The position numbers and the translations under genes were made by a program. The notes under the pieces are model-generated. The model was not told the DNA's origin. It did not search any database and saw only the letters and a list, made by a program, of their open reading frames with translations. This document shows positions 20,641-33,097 of a stretch of 64,000 nt of DNA, in pieces. The first letter of the stretch is position 1; each line of letters starts with the position of its first letter. This stretch comes from Lepturacanthus savala (taxonomy: Eukaryota > Chordata > Actinopteri > Scombriformes > Trichiuridae). The stretch lies in contig CM060463.1 in the NCBI GenBank assembly GCA_030544235.1, positions 32,199,920-32,263,919 on the forward strand, in the 5' to 3' direction.

Positions 20641-21780
20641 CTGTCTGTGTTTACTCCTTAAACAACCGAAGGCTCATTCCGAAATGCGGGTTCATGTGCG
20701 TTTTCCTGTCAAACGACTTATAAACAAGGAAACGAAAATTGCAAAAGAAGGATTGAGATTGATAGTTTGTTCTATTTCGCACAGACACATCCCAACCTGT
20801 GGAGTTTAATTTGGTGATTGTCGAAGTTTGTTTGTGAAAATCGGTCTATGTGGTTTTTTTTCTGGCTTTTCTTACTTCCCTTTTTCCTTTTTGTTCTTGA
20901 CTAAGACAAATGACGTGTTGGTGATGGATCTACAGCTAAAAAGAAGAATCGGGGTTACCTGTCTCTGCATCAGCTTTAAAATGCTCATTACTGTGGCTTC
21001 GTGCAAAGCGTTGCTGGTCACCTTGGAGAGAATTGCTTTTCTGTAGCATTTGATTAAGGACTCACTATGTCTTGTGCCATTTTGAATACCATGAAGCCCA
21101 AACTGACATTTCAGGAGAGAAAGTGCTGTCATACATTGATGATGTTGTAAATATTAAGCGATAAGGGAGGGGAGGGGGCAATTACCCTTTTTTTCAAAGT
21201 TTGATGAGTAACCTCCTGAGGCTCTATCAGCTATGTTCACAGTCTGGCTTTCTAACAGTCAAATGGTCTGATGTTTTAATTGGAAGAAGCCTGATTGTAC
21301 AAACCGAACTAGGGGAGCGATGTTTTAATCAAGAGAAATTAGATTTTGATGAGCTAATTCCAGCTGATTTTCTCTCTGAGTGTGCACAGGCATGGGTGTC
21401 AATGTGGCTGAGTGTGTGAGTGAGTATCCCTCCGGTAGATTCATTAGATGAGGCCCTCGGTAGATTGTTTCCTGCCAAAGTAATGAATGATCTGTTCTGT
21501 GTGGAGAACTTAAGTGGGAAAGAAGAGGAGAGGAGATGTAAGAGGATTAGGTAATCCAGAGCAAAGTTGAGGAGTGGACCAGTAAATATGATGGTGTGGA
21601 ATAATTAAGGAAAGACCCTGAGAAAGGGGGGAAATGAGACAGAAGTCGACAAAATTTGGTAGGACTGAAGGATTTATGAAAATATTCCAATTACGATTTT
21701 TTTCCTCCAATATTGTGATTTAATTTTTTTTATCTCTCTATTTTATTTTTTTTTTCCCTCAACAAAATATAATGAATTAT
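20641..21780. other. Unassigned sequence
   Basis: Opposing short frames at 20828-21132 have no domain. T-rich runs occur at 21690-21760. No repeat boundary is seen. Confidence 0.4.
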
Positions 21781-21784
21781 TTAA

Positions 21785-22060
21785 CCTCCTGGGACCTGGC
21801 GTCCACTTATGTGTACTCCATGCATGCATACCATGCAAGAGTTTGGGTCTGGGTCTTTGAGGTTAAATATGACAAACACAAATATGACTACAGATACATT
21901 TAGTGTAAAATGTTCTTTTTTTCTTTCCCAAAGTGTTCTTTCACAATTTTGTATGATGTATGACTTCAAATAAATTAGATTTTTACTGCTCATTACAGAA
22001 ATATCTGTCATTGATCCCTCTCTTGTATTTAGCTTGTCTGGAGCATCGGTGCATTTCGGC
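21785..22060 (+). mobile_element. Possible piggyBac-like end
   Basis: A TTAA (21781-21784) is followed by CCTCCTGGGACCTGGCGTCC, which looks like the start of a TTAA-targeting piggyBac-type repeat. No inverted counterpart (GGTCCCAGGAGG before a TTAA) was found downstream, so the right boundary shown is arbitrary. Confidence 0.22.
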
Positions 22061-22065
22061 CATAC

Positions 22066-22103
22066 AGCTGTCATATGTGGTATTTGTACCACATATGACA
22101 GCT
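22066..22103. repeat. Perfect 17-bp inverted repeat, 4-nt loop
   Basis: AGCTGTCATATGTGGTA (22066-22082), loop TTTG, then its exact reverse complement (22087-22103). It is followed by a 10-bp direct repeat (CTACCATATG, CTACCATATA) at 22104-22123. Confidence 0.85.
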
Positions 22104-22123
22104 ACCATATGCTACCATATACG

Positions 22124-25100
22124 CACTGCACAACATGCTCTGCACAACACTTGACACTGTGCAGCATCTTCTTTTCTTTAAACTAAAGTAGTTCCACACC
22201 ACAGTGTGTCCGTTTTTAACTGTTCTGTTGAGCCAGAGGCCACTGGGTGACTGATTTAAGGGGCAGCTCGAAAATTGATGCAACAGAGTCCTCCACGTTT
22301 TTGCTTGTGTCGTGTGATCATGCTTTATCATATTGCGATATTCTTGAAATGCAATTAATAATTCAGCCCTAAAAAGGGGTGCAAAAAAGCAAACACCCGT
22401 TTTTGCCAGAAATACAAAGAAGTGTTCTTTGAGGTCTGCAATAATTAGTTTGCTGGATACACGTGTATTGAAAGTTCTGTGGCTCTGTGTTTGTGCACGT
22501 CTGTGATGCACACTTGAAATATTATGTAGCTTGAGTACCCCTGCCCATCTGTTCCCTGTGTGTTCCACTTGCATCTCAGCCTGGCTTGTTTTTCGGTTTC
22601 ATGTAACCCTGCAGGGGCGACATTTAAAAACATGCATCCATGTGTCTCTGGCTCACCTCTGCTGGATCCGCTCAGGGTGGTTCAGCACTGTAAGTGAATT
22701 GACCTATGAGCCCCCTCTGTGTGGGCACATTTCCCAGAACGCTAGGTCTGGATGCAGCGTTTCACTGGGCGCCTCATTATGTTGGAAGAGGGTACTTGGG
22801 GGAGGGAGACCAGTTTTTTATTTATTTATTTATTTTTGGGGGGAGCCACATCCCTTCTGGCTGTACTTCATAGGATTTTATTGGCAGATGAATTTGTGTT
22901 TTTCACAGTGTTTGTTTTTCTCTCCACTCACGCTAGATCGCATTGTTCCATCACAATGAATGAAACCACACTGAATACAAATGCAGCGTTTTAATCGAAG
23001 GTTTTGCCTCAAAGGTACGACTCACCCAATTTTTTAACTACTCAGGCAACCCAAAGGTCTGCGCTCTGTGTTAATTATCTGAAGTTCAACAAACAATGAA
23101 ATGCATGCACATGTGAACAGGAGGAGGGCAACGTACGGGTAAAGCTTTGAAAAAGAAAGAACATGCAGAGCTTCTGTATTCTGTATGCCCTTTATAATAG
23201 TAGAGGTGGTAATAATTCAAGTTACTTAAATCAGAACAAGCCACTGGCTACAGGTTAACCTAATATTAATTCAGGTTATAATAACAAGAAAATGTGATTG
23301 ATTTTTTTATATATTTTATGTATTACTTTTCAATACAATTTAATTACAGAACTTCTGCTTTTGGATAATTGAGAAAAATCTAAATTGAAATGTGATACAA
23401 CTTGTTGAATAGGGAAGATACCTCAGGGAAAAACGAGACAATACACACGCATGGATGGGGTTCTGGCTGCAAAAAGAGATTCCATTTCACAGACACTGCA
23501 GTTTGCTAATTAGATTAAACCAGTTCAGTCTGTTCAGCTCCTCTCCCAGTGATGCAGGACTTCCAGACTGACACTGTTTATGAGTTCTCGTCAGAGTTGG
23601 CCCCGACTCTTCAGTTCTAATTCGTCACACATTCAGTTCTTGCTCCAGAAAATGTTAAAATTCAGTGGCGGCACTGCGAGGCACTGTGGTACTGTCAGAT
23701 GAAGGTTATCTGATGCCAGTCTTTCATTCCTTTTCTATTCACCACCTGTTTCCACTGAGGTTATTTGTTTGCTACAAATTACTAGCAGAATGGGATCAAT
23801 CTGTATTTTTTATAGCTCTCTTTTCCTTGTTTTTTTTAAGATGTCATCACAGGAACAGGCATATCATAAAAAAAAGATAATATATAATAAACAAATATAT
23901 AAACTAAAGAAGATACATCACATTAATTAAAAGTGCCTTTGAGGTGAATTCAGGCTCCTGGAGATGGTCCGACTCAGCCACTCGACTTGAATTGTATAAA
24001 AAAAGACTTTATTAAAATAAAACGAATGAGTTAAAAAGACATTCTGCAGCTCGTCTGGGGGAAAAACAGCCAAATGAAGATTTTTTCCTCCTGTCTTCTC
24101 TGTGAGTTCACATTACACCTATACAAAACCATAAACCCCTGTTTTATGTGCATAATTAGCTCTGTAAACTTTGTAAACTTTTTCTTAATGGTAAAATATC
24201 CTGTGGATGAATTTAACTCCGTTCTACATGACTTTTAACTTGAAGTAATTTACAGAGACAGTTCTTCTAGCTGTGTGCAAGCACTTCTTTTCAAGTTAAT
24301 GCACAGGTCACAGGTGCAGGACACAATCTGATTTCCTGAGATTCTAGATAACTTTGCAAAACATCATAAACCATACATATGTACTATATTAACCCCTTTA
24401 GTATGTTCTTTCCAGTATTCCACACCTTGAAAACAAAAACGTAACATAGCAGTAAAGACAGAGGAAAAGATGGAGTGTTGTGCCTGTAATGATGCACGGT
24501 ATCTTGTTTCATCATACAATCATTGCTGTTGGCCATTGTGATTAACAGTGACAGAGGCCAGGGAGACCCATCATGCTGAGACTGTGATTCATCATAACCT
24601 TTTCACACACACTCCCCTGTCTGGTATTGAGCTGGTGGCAGGCCACTTACTTACCCTCTAGTAAGTGTCAGACCAGGCTGAGCAGATGTGTCACCCAGAG
24701 GCAAACCAGAGGTGAAAGATGTGGTGATAAATTTCAAAAAGATGGAGACCAGGCAAAATTTCTTCCTCTCGTTTTCCCTGTAGGGATGGCATGGTTTTTG
24801 TCTAGACAATATGTTTGTGTACACTGCCTCTTTTCCCTTAGAGAGGCAGCAAAATGTCTTGATAATTTCTTGTCATCAGCAGAACCATTAGTTTTGACTT
24901 CCATATAATGTTTTAATTCACTAAAAGTTCCAGAAACATGTTATATGGTATGATATGGTCTTGCTGTTGCACACACACACTCGCGCATGCACACACACTT
25001 CTATTTTTCTTTAGTGAATGTATTTTTTAAACCTACAAACATCCCTCCAGCAGTCTTTAATGACCTCAAGAGCACGATAGACCTGGCAGCCCATCTGTTT

Positions 25101-25360
25101 AGGCTTTTTGGATAAACAAGACTTGATTCTTATGTAAATGTTTCCAACAACAACATCAGCAGCTACTCATATGTTAGTACATGAAGGTTGTTTCAAGCCA
25201 CTGACTCCATATCGTTTAGGTGGACAAGATTCCTTTTTTATTTCTTAATGTAGCTGAACCTTGGCTCCATTAAATGAGACGGAGAGTTTCATACTGGTGC
25301 ATATATTTAATGCCTTTAAACCCTATGAAAACTGAGTAAAAGACCATGTTAAAGTGTTAA
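22124..25360. other. Unassigned sequence
   Basis: No exon or element recognised over 3.2 kb. It includes a (TATT)5 run near 22818-22838 and A/T-rich runs at 23860-24010. The 167-codon minus frame (22574-22071) and the 142-codon plus frame (22531-22959) overlap each other on opposite strands, have no domain and are not flanked by convincing splice or start contexts. Confidence 0.4.
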
Positions 25361-25378
25361 ATACACACACACGCACAT

Positions 25379-25431
<53 letters not shown>

Positions 25432-25450
25432 TACACACATACACACACAA
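25361..25450 (+). repeat. (CA)n microsatellite, about 90 bp
   Basis: A long CA repeat, nearly pure from 25381 to 25428, with interrupted edges (CGCACATG, AAATA). Confidence 0.95.
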
Positions 25451-26092
25451 CAACATTCTAATTCCACTAAGAATTATTACCAGTTACAAAAGGACAACTA
25501 AACACCATTTCAAACTCAGTGACCCATTACAAAATTCATGGGTCAGTGACAAATAATGTTTGACAAGATGAGAAAGTCAAAAACCTTTATAAATACAGTT
25601 TTAAAAGCATTCATCTGGTCGCTCAAAACATGCATTGTGTATTGATTGTGTGTTGATTTCTTGTTATTTACAGGTAAAATTCCATTTGTATTATTTTTTT
25701 TAATAAAAATCACGATTTTGTGTGATTTTTTGACACAAAATGTCAAATGGTTTAACTGAAAAAGACTGATACATTTTAAATATATAGACCTAAAATATAA
25801 AACTTGTTGTTTTCAATTTTTAAAACCTTTTTAAGAGAGTTAAACTATCTGGTACCAGATTTTTCAGGGTTACACAATATGGCAGTTTTGTCACTGCCTC
25901 AAAAATGCAATTAACAAAAATTCTCCAAAAGAAAAAGAAAGGTAAATATGTTTATTAGATGAATAATTACTGTTACTAAAATTCAAACAATTTAAAATCC
26001 TTTTAAAAACAGTAATAATAATAATAACTACATTGTAAAAAAATGTCATATACAATGACAGCAACCCAATAATTCTAACAAAACTCAGACAC
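25451..26092. other. AT-rich, nothing recognised
   Basis: High A+T with (ATA)n near 26010-26028. No gene. Confidence 0.5.
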
Positions 26093-26151
26093 TTTCATCA
26101 AGGTCACAGTTTAGGTGCGTCATTCACACCTAAACTGTGACCTTAATGAAA
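26093..26151. repeat. 25-bp near-perfect inverted repeat (59-nt hairpin)
   Basis: The left arm 26093-26117 and right arm 26127-26151 are reverse complements at 24 of 25 positions (core AAGGTCACAGTTTAGGTG), around a 9-nt loop CGTCATTCA. The size and stem resemble a microRNA precursor or a tiny palindromic element. No expression evidence is available. Confidence 0.85.
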
Positions 26152-27094
26152 GGTCAAGATGAAGATGAAATTATATTTATATCACATACACAAAAAAGCT
26201 CTATCATGGAATGGAGCATTTGGATGAAATTTAGCTCAGGAATTGGAAGAAATGGATTATTAAACAAGAATCTCCACTGGTTGCCAGGCAACTGATACCA
26301 ACCAAATAATATGCTGGAAAAAAATCCCTCGTAAAATGGCACATTAGCCTTTTTACACTTTGTTTTTTTGCACAGATTTAAGAAAGAATTTTAGAACATG
26401 CTAATTAGAGCACTTTGCAAATGCTGGTAGGATAGTGTCATCTTTTGATATGCTAGCTGGAGCAGGTGGCCTCATATTTAGCATACACACATGAAATGAG
26501 CTTTTCGTTTTCTCACTCTTGACAAGAAAGTCAATAAATGTATTTCTTAAAATGTCTCACTTACTTCACAACTTTTAATTTTAAAACAACCTGTCAACCT
26601 TGTCCTTGTCCGTCGCCATTTACAATACAGGAGAATGCCATTCCTATGAGAGCCCACAAAATTCACTGATTGACTGGTTGTTATTTTAACCAGAGAAACA
26701 GCTGTCAGTGAGAGAAACACAAGGCCTGTTTAAATCACTGCAGAAATCAGAAATGTGATTGATGAATTTACAAGTTTGGATCAAAGCTAGCCTTGAGTTG
26801 AAACCTTTCCTGGAATGACATGTTTGTTTCGAAAACCAACTCCTTTTAAGCACTCAAGAGATGGATGTAGAAAAAAAAAAGTGATCGTCCTATTTAAAGC
26901 AAACAAAGCAGTTTCACAAAGCAGAGCCTTCTTTCACATAGAAGAAAACTGTCTTTACAGTAAGAAGCTCCTTGTAATCTCATGTTGGCAAAAGTCTGGA
27001 CTCAGCGAAGCTGTCAACCACTTTCACATGGGCTGATTGCCCTACTTGTGTCTGAGGCTTCCGTTGAATGAAAAACAGCCTTAGATAATTCTCT
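26152..27094. other. Nothing recognised
   Basis: AT-rich DNA. The small frames at 26154-26342 and 26815-27036 have no domain. Confidence 0.45.
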
Positions 27095-27236
27095 GATAAG
27101 AAAGGGTTAGAGTCCCATATTGAAGTTTTGAGTCCCCCGATAAAACATTATAGGGCTAGAGTCCCGTCTAATATATCAAGGGTTTGAGCTCGCCGATAAG
27201 AAAGGGTTAGTCTTATATCAAGGGTTTGAGTCCCCT
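27095..27236 (+). repeat. Degenerate minisatellite, three units of about 42-56 bp
   Basis: Three successive units begin GATAAGAAAGGGTTAG, GATAAAACATTATAGGGCTA and GATAAGAAAGGGTTAG (27095, 27139, 27195). Each ends in a variant of TTTGAGTCCCC. The units differ by indels, indicating an old tandem duplication. No known family is recognised. Confidence 0.7.
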
Positions 27237-29449
27237 GCTACAAAGTAAAAGTAGAATAAAGAAACATCTGGTTAGAATCCAGTGATCGTTTTAACGTTTG
27301 GTTAGAGGCCAGCTAGTGATTGTTGAGTCACAATTATTTTACTGATTTTAGGTACTGATTTGATAAAAATCCATTTCTTTAAAAAAATTAGATTAAACAT
27401 GTTTGTTTTGGCAACAGATTGTTAGCTTGCAGTCCACATTTTAGCTTAGCTTTTTAACCAGGTGGGGGAATAGAGGTACTTTCACCCAGTGCTCAACACT
27501 GTTGGTCCCTTTCTGGTCACCAATTACACATCGGATACACACTGTAGTCAAATATACTCAAAACAACAGCAACACACCCTCATCTCTGGGAGTATTGTAG
27601 TGTTTTTCCTGCATCAATCTGTAATCTAAGATTAGACAGCCTGACAGCATTACTACATCTTGATGATAAGATTAACCCCTTTGGTATTTCGTATAGGTTT
27701 TTTATACCGAATGGCAAAACCATTGTTGATACTGTGTAGTTTCAAAGCAATTCATGCAAGGTCGATGCAATAAAAGAAGCAAAGTTCGGCACCCGGCCCT
27801 ATCAAGCTGTATTTATGACTATGTTTATTAGTTTCTCCTTTCATGTTCTACCACTCATTCTCACGCCCACCTCCATTCATTGCACTTATTTTAATTGAAA
27901 CGTCTTCATGAATAATGCCAAATGGCTGTGTTACAGGCACATTTAGCTCACCTCATCTGAATGTCCTTAGAATGAATAAGTGACAGCTGTGCTGATCAGG
28001 TGGTTATTCATAGAGAATGTTGGCAAATGTCTTCAAAACGGCATCCGCCATGAAAAAGGCAATGCTGGCAAGCAGATATGGAAGAAAGGACTGAGGCAAG
28101 TTTGGAGTAGCAATGACTATCTGAGTGATAGGGAAGGAGAGGAGGGGGTGTGCTGCTGGATAGCTTCCATTTCAGACTGCCTCTTCAACACAATTTATTT
28201 CCAAGTCTGACTCCGTCTAGCAAGATCCAGGCAGGCCATCGAGCAGGAGCCTGATAAACATTCTTCTGTCTTTCGGTCTACCCATTAGTCTAGATTCCTC
28301 TGGAATTCATTTTTTGGTTTCCCAATGTTTAGCGACCACTTTTAGCAGGACATTTATGCTTCTTCCCTTGATGGAAAATACCACTGAAGCCGTCCTTTCT
28401 TTATTCATCCGAAGAAGGAAAAACATGCACTCTTTTATCTTACAATCACAGACACATGCAAACTCTTATCTCAAAGAATCACACTTTGGCACTTGGCCAC
28501 AAATCACGATAGCTTAGCAACTTTTTTCTTACACTCTTATTTCCTTAGTAAAGCTTTGCACACCAGTCACTCTAAAAGCCATGCTGTCATCAAATAAAGT
28601 CATTTCATATGTATCCGCTGGTAAACAGGCTTACTGCATGATAACTTTCCAGACGTGTAAACATCCACTCTGCAAATATTACAAACCACTCTGCAGTGTA
28701 TTTTGAAATTAACCTTTAAATTTAATAATCGGCTACTCCAACCAGATTTGCTGAATCATATTTGTGTGTCACCGACCCTTTTAACAACACACCCACACCG
28801 ACATGGCCCCTTGTATTGTTTTTTTAAAGGGCATTAAAGGGCACAACTAAAAAAGAGGGGATATCGTGCCAAAGGAAAAGAAATACATTACTCATACAGT
28901 AGAGAAAACAAGAATGCCTGTTTGATTTTCTAGCACATGTAAACTTGATGTGCTTTCTATGCATACGGTCCACATGGTCACACATTTTGGGCTGCATGTG
29001 TATGCACTACTATCATGGCCACAGAGAGACAAAAATAGGAACTGGCCCTAAAAAACAGGCAAGCAGGCATAACCTCTAAAGACATTATTTAACACTTGAG
29101 GGTTAATGTTACACAAAGAGGGGTAATTTGGGTCTGTCAAGGTATGGCCCTCCTTACTCTTACTCTTACTTTTTTAATTATAATTAGGGAAATTGAAGTT
29201 AAATTATTTTATTATTTAACACCATTAAAACAGGGAAACATGAGGAACATCACAGATATGTCAAGAGTCCACATTGTGTATCACTGCATTTACAAGTTGG
29301 ACTCTATATTATATGTGTATTACTCAGTACTCATCAGGTCAATATGACTGAAGCTTGGTTTAAAAGTGAGAATTAAGATTTGATTTTATTATTGAGACTA
29401 TTTCTTATTGTTCCAATTATCATTTGTTTTATATTATTTGCCAAAACAA
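27237..29449. other. Unassigned sequence
   Basis: No exon or element recognised. Short frames at 27980-28517 lack domains. Scattered TTTTTAAAGGGCATTAAAGGGC near 28818 is a small direct repeat. Confidence 0.4.
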
Positions 29450-29635
29450 CATGGTGCCACAGTGGTTATCGCTGTTGCCTCACAGCAAGAAGATCAGGCG
29501 AAGATCAGAAGATCAGCAGGTTCAAGACTTTGGTCTGGGACCTTTCTATGTGGAGTTTGCATATTCTCTCCATGCCTGTGTGGGTTCTCTCTGGGTTCTC
29601 CAGCTTCCTTCCACAGTCTAAAACATGCTGAATGC
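29450..29635 (+). mobile_element. DANA/mermaid-type SINE, 3'-truncated copy
   Basis: It shares CATGGTGCCACAGTGGTTAT with the tRNA-like head, CGCTGTTGCCTCACAGCAAG, and the body phrases GTGGAGTTTGCATATTCTCT and CTTCCTTCCACAGTCTA with the 14639 copy. This copy keeps a recognisable B box (GGTTCAAGACT) that the 14639 copy lacks. A local triplication of AGATCAG at about 29488-29517 expands the segment before it. The 3' part after ACATGCTGAA is missing. Overlapping frames at 29380-29656 are translations of the SINE. Confidence 0.78.
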
Positions 29636-30064
29636 AAATATTATGCATTATTGTGATAATTGATACTCTATAGCTTCTTGACTTTGCCCTTAAATCACAC
29701 CAGTTTGCTGCATTTAAATTTACAATTTTACAATTTTTATAACCCTAAATCCTAAAACCCCTAAAAGAGTGAGTTCCTTGCCTTGAACTGAAATGATGCC
29801 ACTGTTTGCACACATGTGCTAATCTTAATTGTAGAAACTGACATTCACAGTGTTTACAGTGCCTCAACTGCCTCAAGCAATTTTTTAAAGGCAGTAAACA
29901 GCCGTGTATTTATCCACAATTTTTTTTGTATGAATAAATAAAATGCAAAGGCGCAGACAGTGAAAATTCTTGTGCTTTCTCTGGATCTACCATCTCCCCT
30001 GACCCTCATAGACAATCTGACACACTCACACATGTTGTGATGCATGGGCATACATGCGTGTGAT

Positions 30065-30065
<1 letters not shown>
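29636..30065. other. Nothing recognised
   Basis: AT-rich; a C/A-rich stretch near 29738-29765 (CCCTAAATCCTAAAACCCC) only loosely resembles telomere repeats. Confidence 0.45.

Positions 30066-30103
<38 letters not shown>
30066..30103 (+). repeat. (CA)19 microsatellite
   Basis: Uninterrupted CA repeat. His/Thr-rich and Cys/Val-rich frames across it are artefacts. Confidence 0.95.
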
Positions 30104-30104
<1 letters not shown>

Positions 30105-30246
30105 CCACTCATAAGCCTTCATTAGCTGGTTTCCCATCATTGTTTATCCAGTGCAGAGGCGGGGATGCTCTGCTGCTTTTCACATCAATCTGCCACAGCA
30201 TCATGCCTTATCTACACCCTCCCTCCTTTCCTCGCTTCCTTTCATA

Positions 30247-30450
30247 CACACAAACGTCAACAAACACACACACACACACAAGTGCATTCTGTCACACACT
30301 TTGTACACTGTTGCATCATCTTGAGTCCTCTCCAGCACCCGCAGCAAAGCACATACAGTAACTGACGATACTGAAGCAACACTTTGTATCCCTTCCATTA
30401 CTGACAGTAGAGAGAGGAAGCCTCACACACGCGCACACACACACACACAC
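30247..30450 (+). repeat. Two further short CA repeats
   Basis: CA runs at 30263-30280 and 30425-30450, separated by about 140 bp of ordinary sequence. With 30066-30103 they form a CA cluster of nearly 400 bp. Confidence 0.85.
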
Positions 30451-31065
30451 TTACACACATACACTCAAGCAAAATGCCCTTAGTCCTGCCAGCCTGTTTG
30501 TGGCAGATGGCGGTGGACCCACAGCTTCTGGCATCGCTCTGATCTCGCTGAGAGGAAAGAACCAGATAACAACAGAACAGGTGAACCTGTGCGGAGAAAG
30601 TACCAGTGGAATTAAAAAAATGTCAATATAAATCATGAACCAACCAAAAAAATATATTTCTTTGTTGATTTACAATAATATAGTTGTTATTTTTAATACC
30701 AGCCCAAGGCAAAACCATTTTTACATGAAAACCACATTATGTAAACTAGAAAGCGCTTTATTACCTGATGCTGCACCAGTAGATGTAAATCAAACTTCTC
30801 TGCCATATGCCATTATGAATTTCATTTTTGGCAGCAGTGCTGAATTCATTCTTCTTTGGCTGTCCACACTTCACACTCTCATGTGATATACAGTGGCACA
30901 CACAACTAAACAAATTACAACCATGGCGAATGGCAACATAATAGAATAGCGCATTTTATTATATGATAAATCAAATTTGCTGAGCCCATTTTTATCACCC
31001 AAAGCACCATACATGAGATGATCAGTTAAAAATAAGATGAAGGTCTCTGAGAGGTTAAAGTAAAA
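30451..31065. other. Nothing recognised
   Basis: AT-rich spacer; the small frame at 30635-30886 has no domain. Confidence 0.45.
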
Positions 31066-31250
31066 AATAAATAAATAAATAAACAGCAGCAGAGCAACAG
31101 AATTTCAACACACGTCTTTAAATGCCAGCCTCAAGAGGTATGCATTGAGGAGAACTTTGAAGGACATGAGTTACTTTGACTCCTGGATGGAGTCTGGGAG
31201 TGAGTTCCTCACTTGTGGAGTGGTACAACTGAAGATTCTAGCTCCACACT
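31066..31250 (-). mobile_element. Possible dispersed fish repeat fragment
   Basis: After an (AAAT)n run (31064-31082), the phrases GATGGAGTCTGGGAGTGAGT and GTGGTACAACTGAAGATTCT resemble a repeated fish sequence I have seen in several genomes, but I cannot assign family or orientation with confidence. Confidence 0.3.
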
Positions 31251-32974
31251 ATGTGACTTATTAGAAAATATTGGTGATGTGTAAAGAATAATCTAGGATT
31301 TGTTTTCCCTCATTTAAATTTCTGCATTTATTCATGGCTTAAGAGCCTGACGGCAAAGTCTGATAGAATAATTACAATTATTAAAAACAAAGAAGAGACA
31401 GTCATTGATTAATACTTCGTTCACAGTTTAAGATATTTTCAGTGATCACTAATCAGAATATGTATTTTTATAAACAGCCCCAATCCCTGTGATGTTCCGA
31501 TACAGTAAACAGTTCAGCGCTGCTGATACAAACCACTCAGATTTGAATTTAGAGTGTATTGATGTGAAGTGGCACACGTTTCAAAGCCAAGCAAAGGTTG
31601 ACCTTTTGAAATGGAGTTGTCGATGGGAACGGATGATCTTTGTTTGTTTGTGAAAAGGCCAGCTTGAGAGCAACCATAATAGCTCTCCTGTTGTTTCAAT
31701 AATGATTTTACAACACATCTGTAAGAGTCAGCCGACTGTGATCATCCCTGCTCTCCCATGTGAAGAATTGCCATGCTCATGAACCACAACCAGCATGCTG
31801 TTTTTATTCTTGTTGAGACAATTACTAATAATTAACTAAAACTAACTCCTGCATACAATTTACTTCATTATTGCAACATAGGCAGCAGGTACAACAGAAA
31901 TAATAGTAGCATTTTTTTAATCACTAGACTGCAAACAAATCTGGGCTGCAAACATGAATGAGTAATGTTCTCCCCTCCCTAAGAAGTTAGTGCATAGTTA
32001 CCCTGGAGCAAAGCCATTCGCTCTAAATCTCCTCAGTTGTGATATTTAGTAGCCAACAGAAGAAGATTGCAGTTTATAGCCTGCAGTATATGAGAATCTG
32101 CAGAACTAAGTGTATGTGAAATATAGACTGAAATATTTAAAGAGGCAAACTTTGTTTAGTTCAGTAGAACCAAGTTGCTTGGCATAAGGGTTAACAGAAG
32201 TGAGACAATAGAAGAGACAACAATAAAAAAATGTGTACAAAGTATAAAGGTATACGATAATGAAAACAACAAAAATGTGTGTTATTCTCTTAAAATATGC
32301 TTCTGTTTCCAAACAAAAGCTAATCGAACACAGTTATGAATTCTACTAACATACATGCAATTTATAAATTAGTTTGCTCCACCATCATAATAAAGGAATA
32401 TACAGAGTTACTGTCTGTTGTTACTGTACTCATTATGCCAACAAGCCCTGTGCATTTACCTATTTAACTTACTGAAAAGATCCAAAAGAAAGATGCAAAG
32501 CTAGAGCTGTGCTAAGTTATTCATAGCATGGATTTAGGCATCTTGCCATAAAGTAATTAGCAAAAGAAGCAGCAGTGTGTCTTTTCTTTAAAAAAAAAAA
32601 AAAAAAAAAAAGAAAGAAAGAAAAAACACACACAAACATCTACAATATGTAACCTACATTTGAGATAACAACATTAGCTGTTGGAAGCTGAATGTGGCTC
32701 TCCTCCTGCCAGGCACGATGATATTTTATATCAAAGAACACCAACACAAGGCCAACACTTAAAGTAAATGGAGGTGGGTTTTGGCATGGCCATGTGAGTA
32801 TTTACTATGATTGTAAACTGAATATCTTAAGGCTCTAGACTGTCATCTGGGCTTTTTGGAAATTGTCTTGGCCATTTTCGGAATTCCCCTGAATAAGTAA
32901 TCAAAGAAATGATTCATCAATAAATCCACAGACAGATCAATAAGAAAATGAGTAGGGTAATAACATGTAAAATG
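31251..32974. other. AT-rich unassigned DNA
   Basis: No gene. A 22-base poly(A) run at 32590-32611, followed by (GAAA)n, may be the tail of an unrecognised retroposon. Confidence 0.4.
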
Positions 32975-33097
32975 AGTCATCAGGTAAAATGGGCCTCTGT
33001 AAAATGACAAGAAACAGGGGATTTGATTAGTTTATGGTTTCTATGGTGCATGAGTTAATCACCAAAAAGTGGCCCAATTTACCTGATATCACCCTGT
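32975..33097. mobile_element. Unnamed MITE-like element, short copy A
   Basis: Bounded by ATCAGGTAAAATGGGCC on the left (about 32979) and by GGCCCAATTTACCTGATATC on the right (33071-33090). The ends are inverted versions of one another. The interior TTGATTAGTTTATGGTTTCT reappears inverted in copy B at 34496-34966. No coding capacity. Confidence 0.55.

Noticed and set aside
22071..22959. Overlapping 167- and 142-codon frames as genes
   Set aside because: They lie on opposite strands over the same DNA, show no motif, and one includes the palindrome at 22066.
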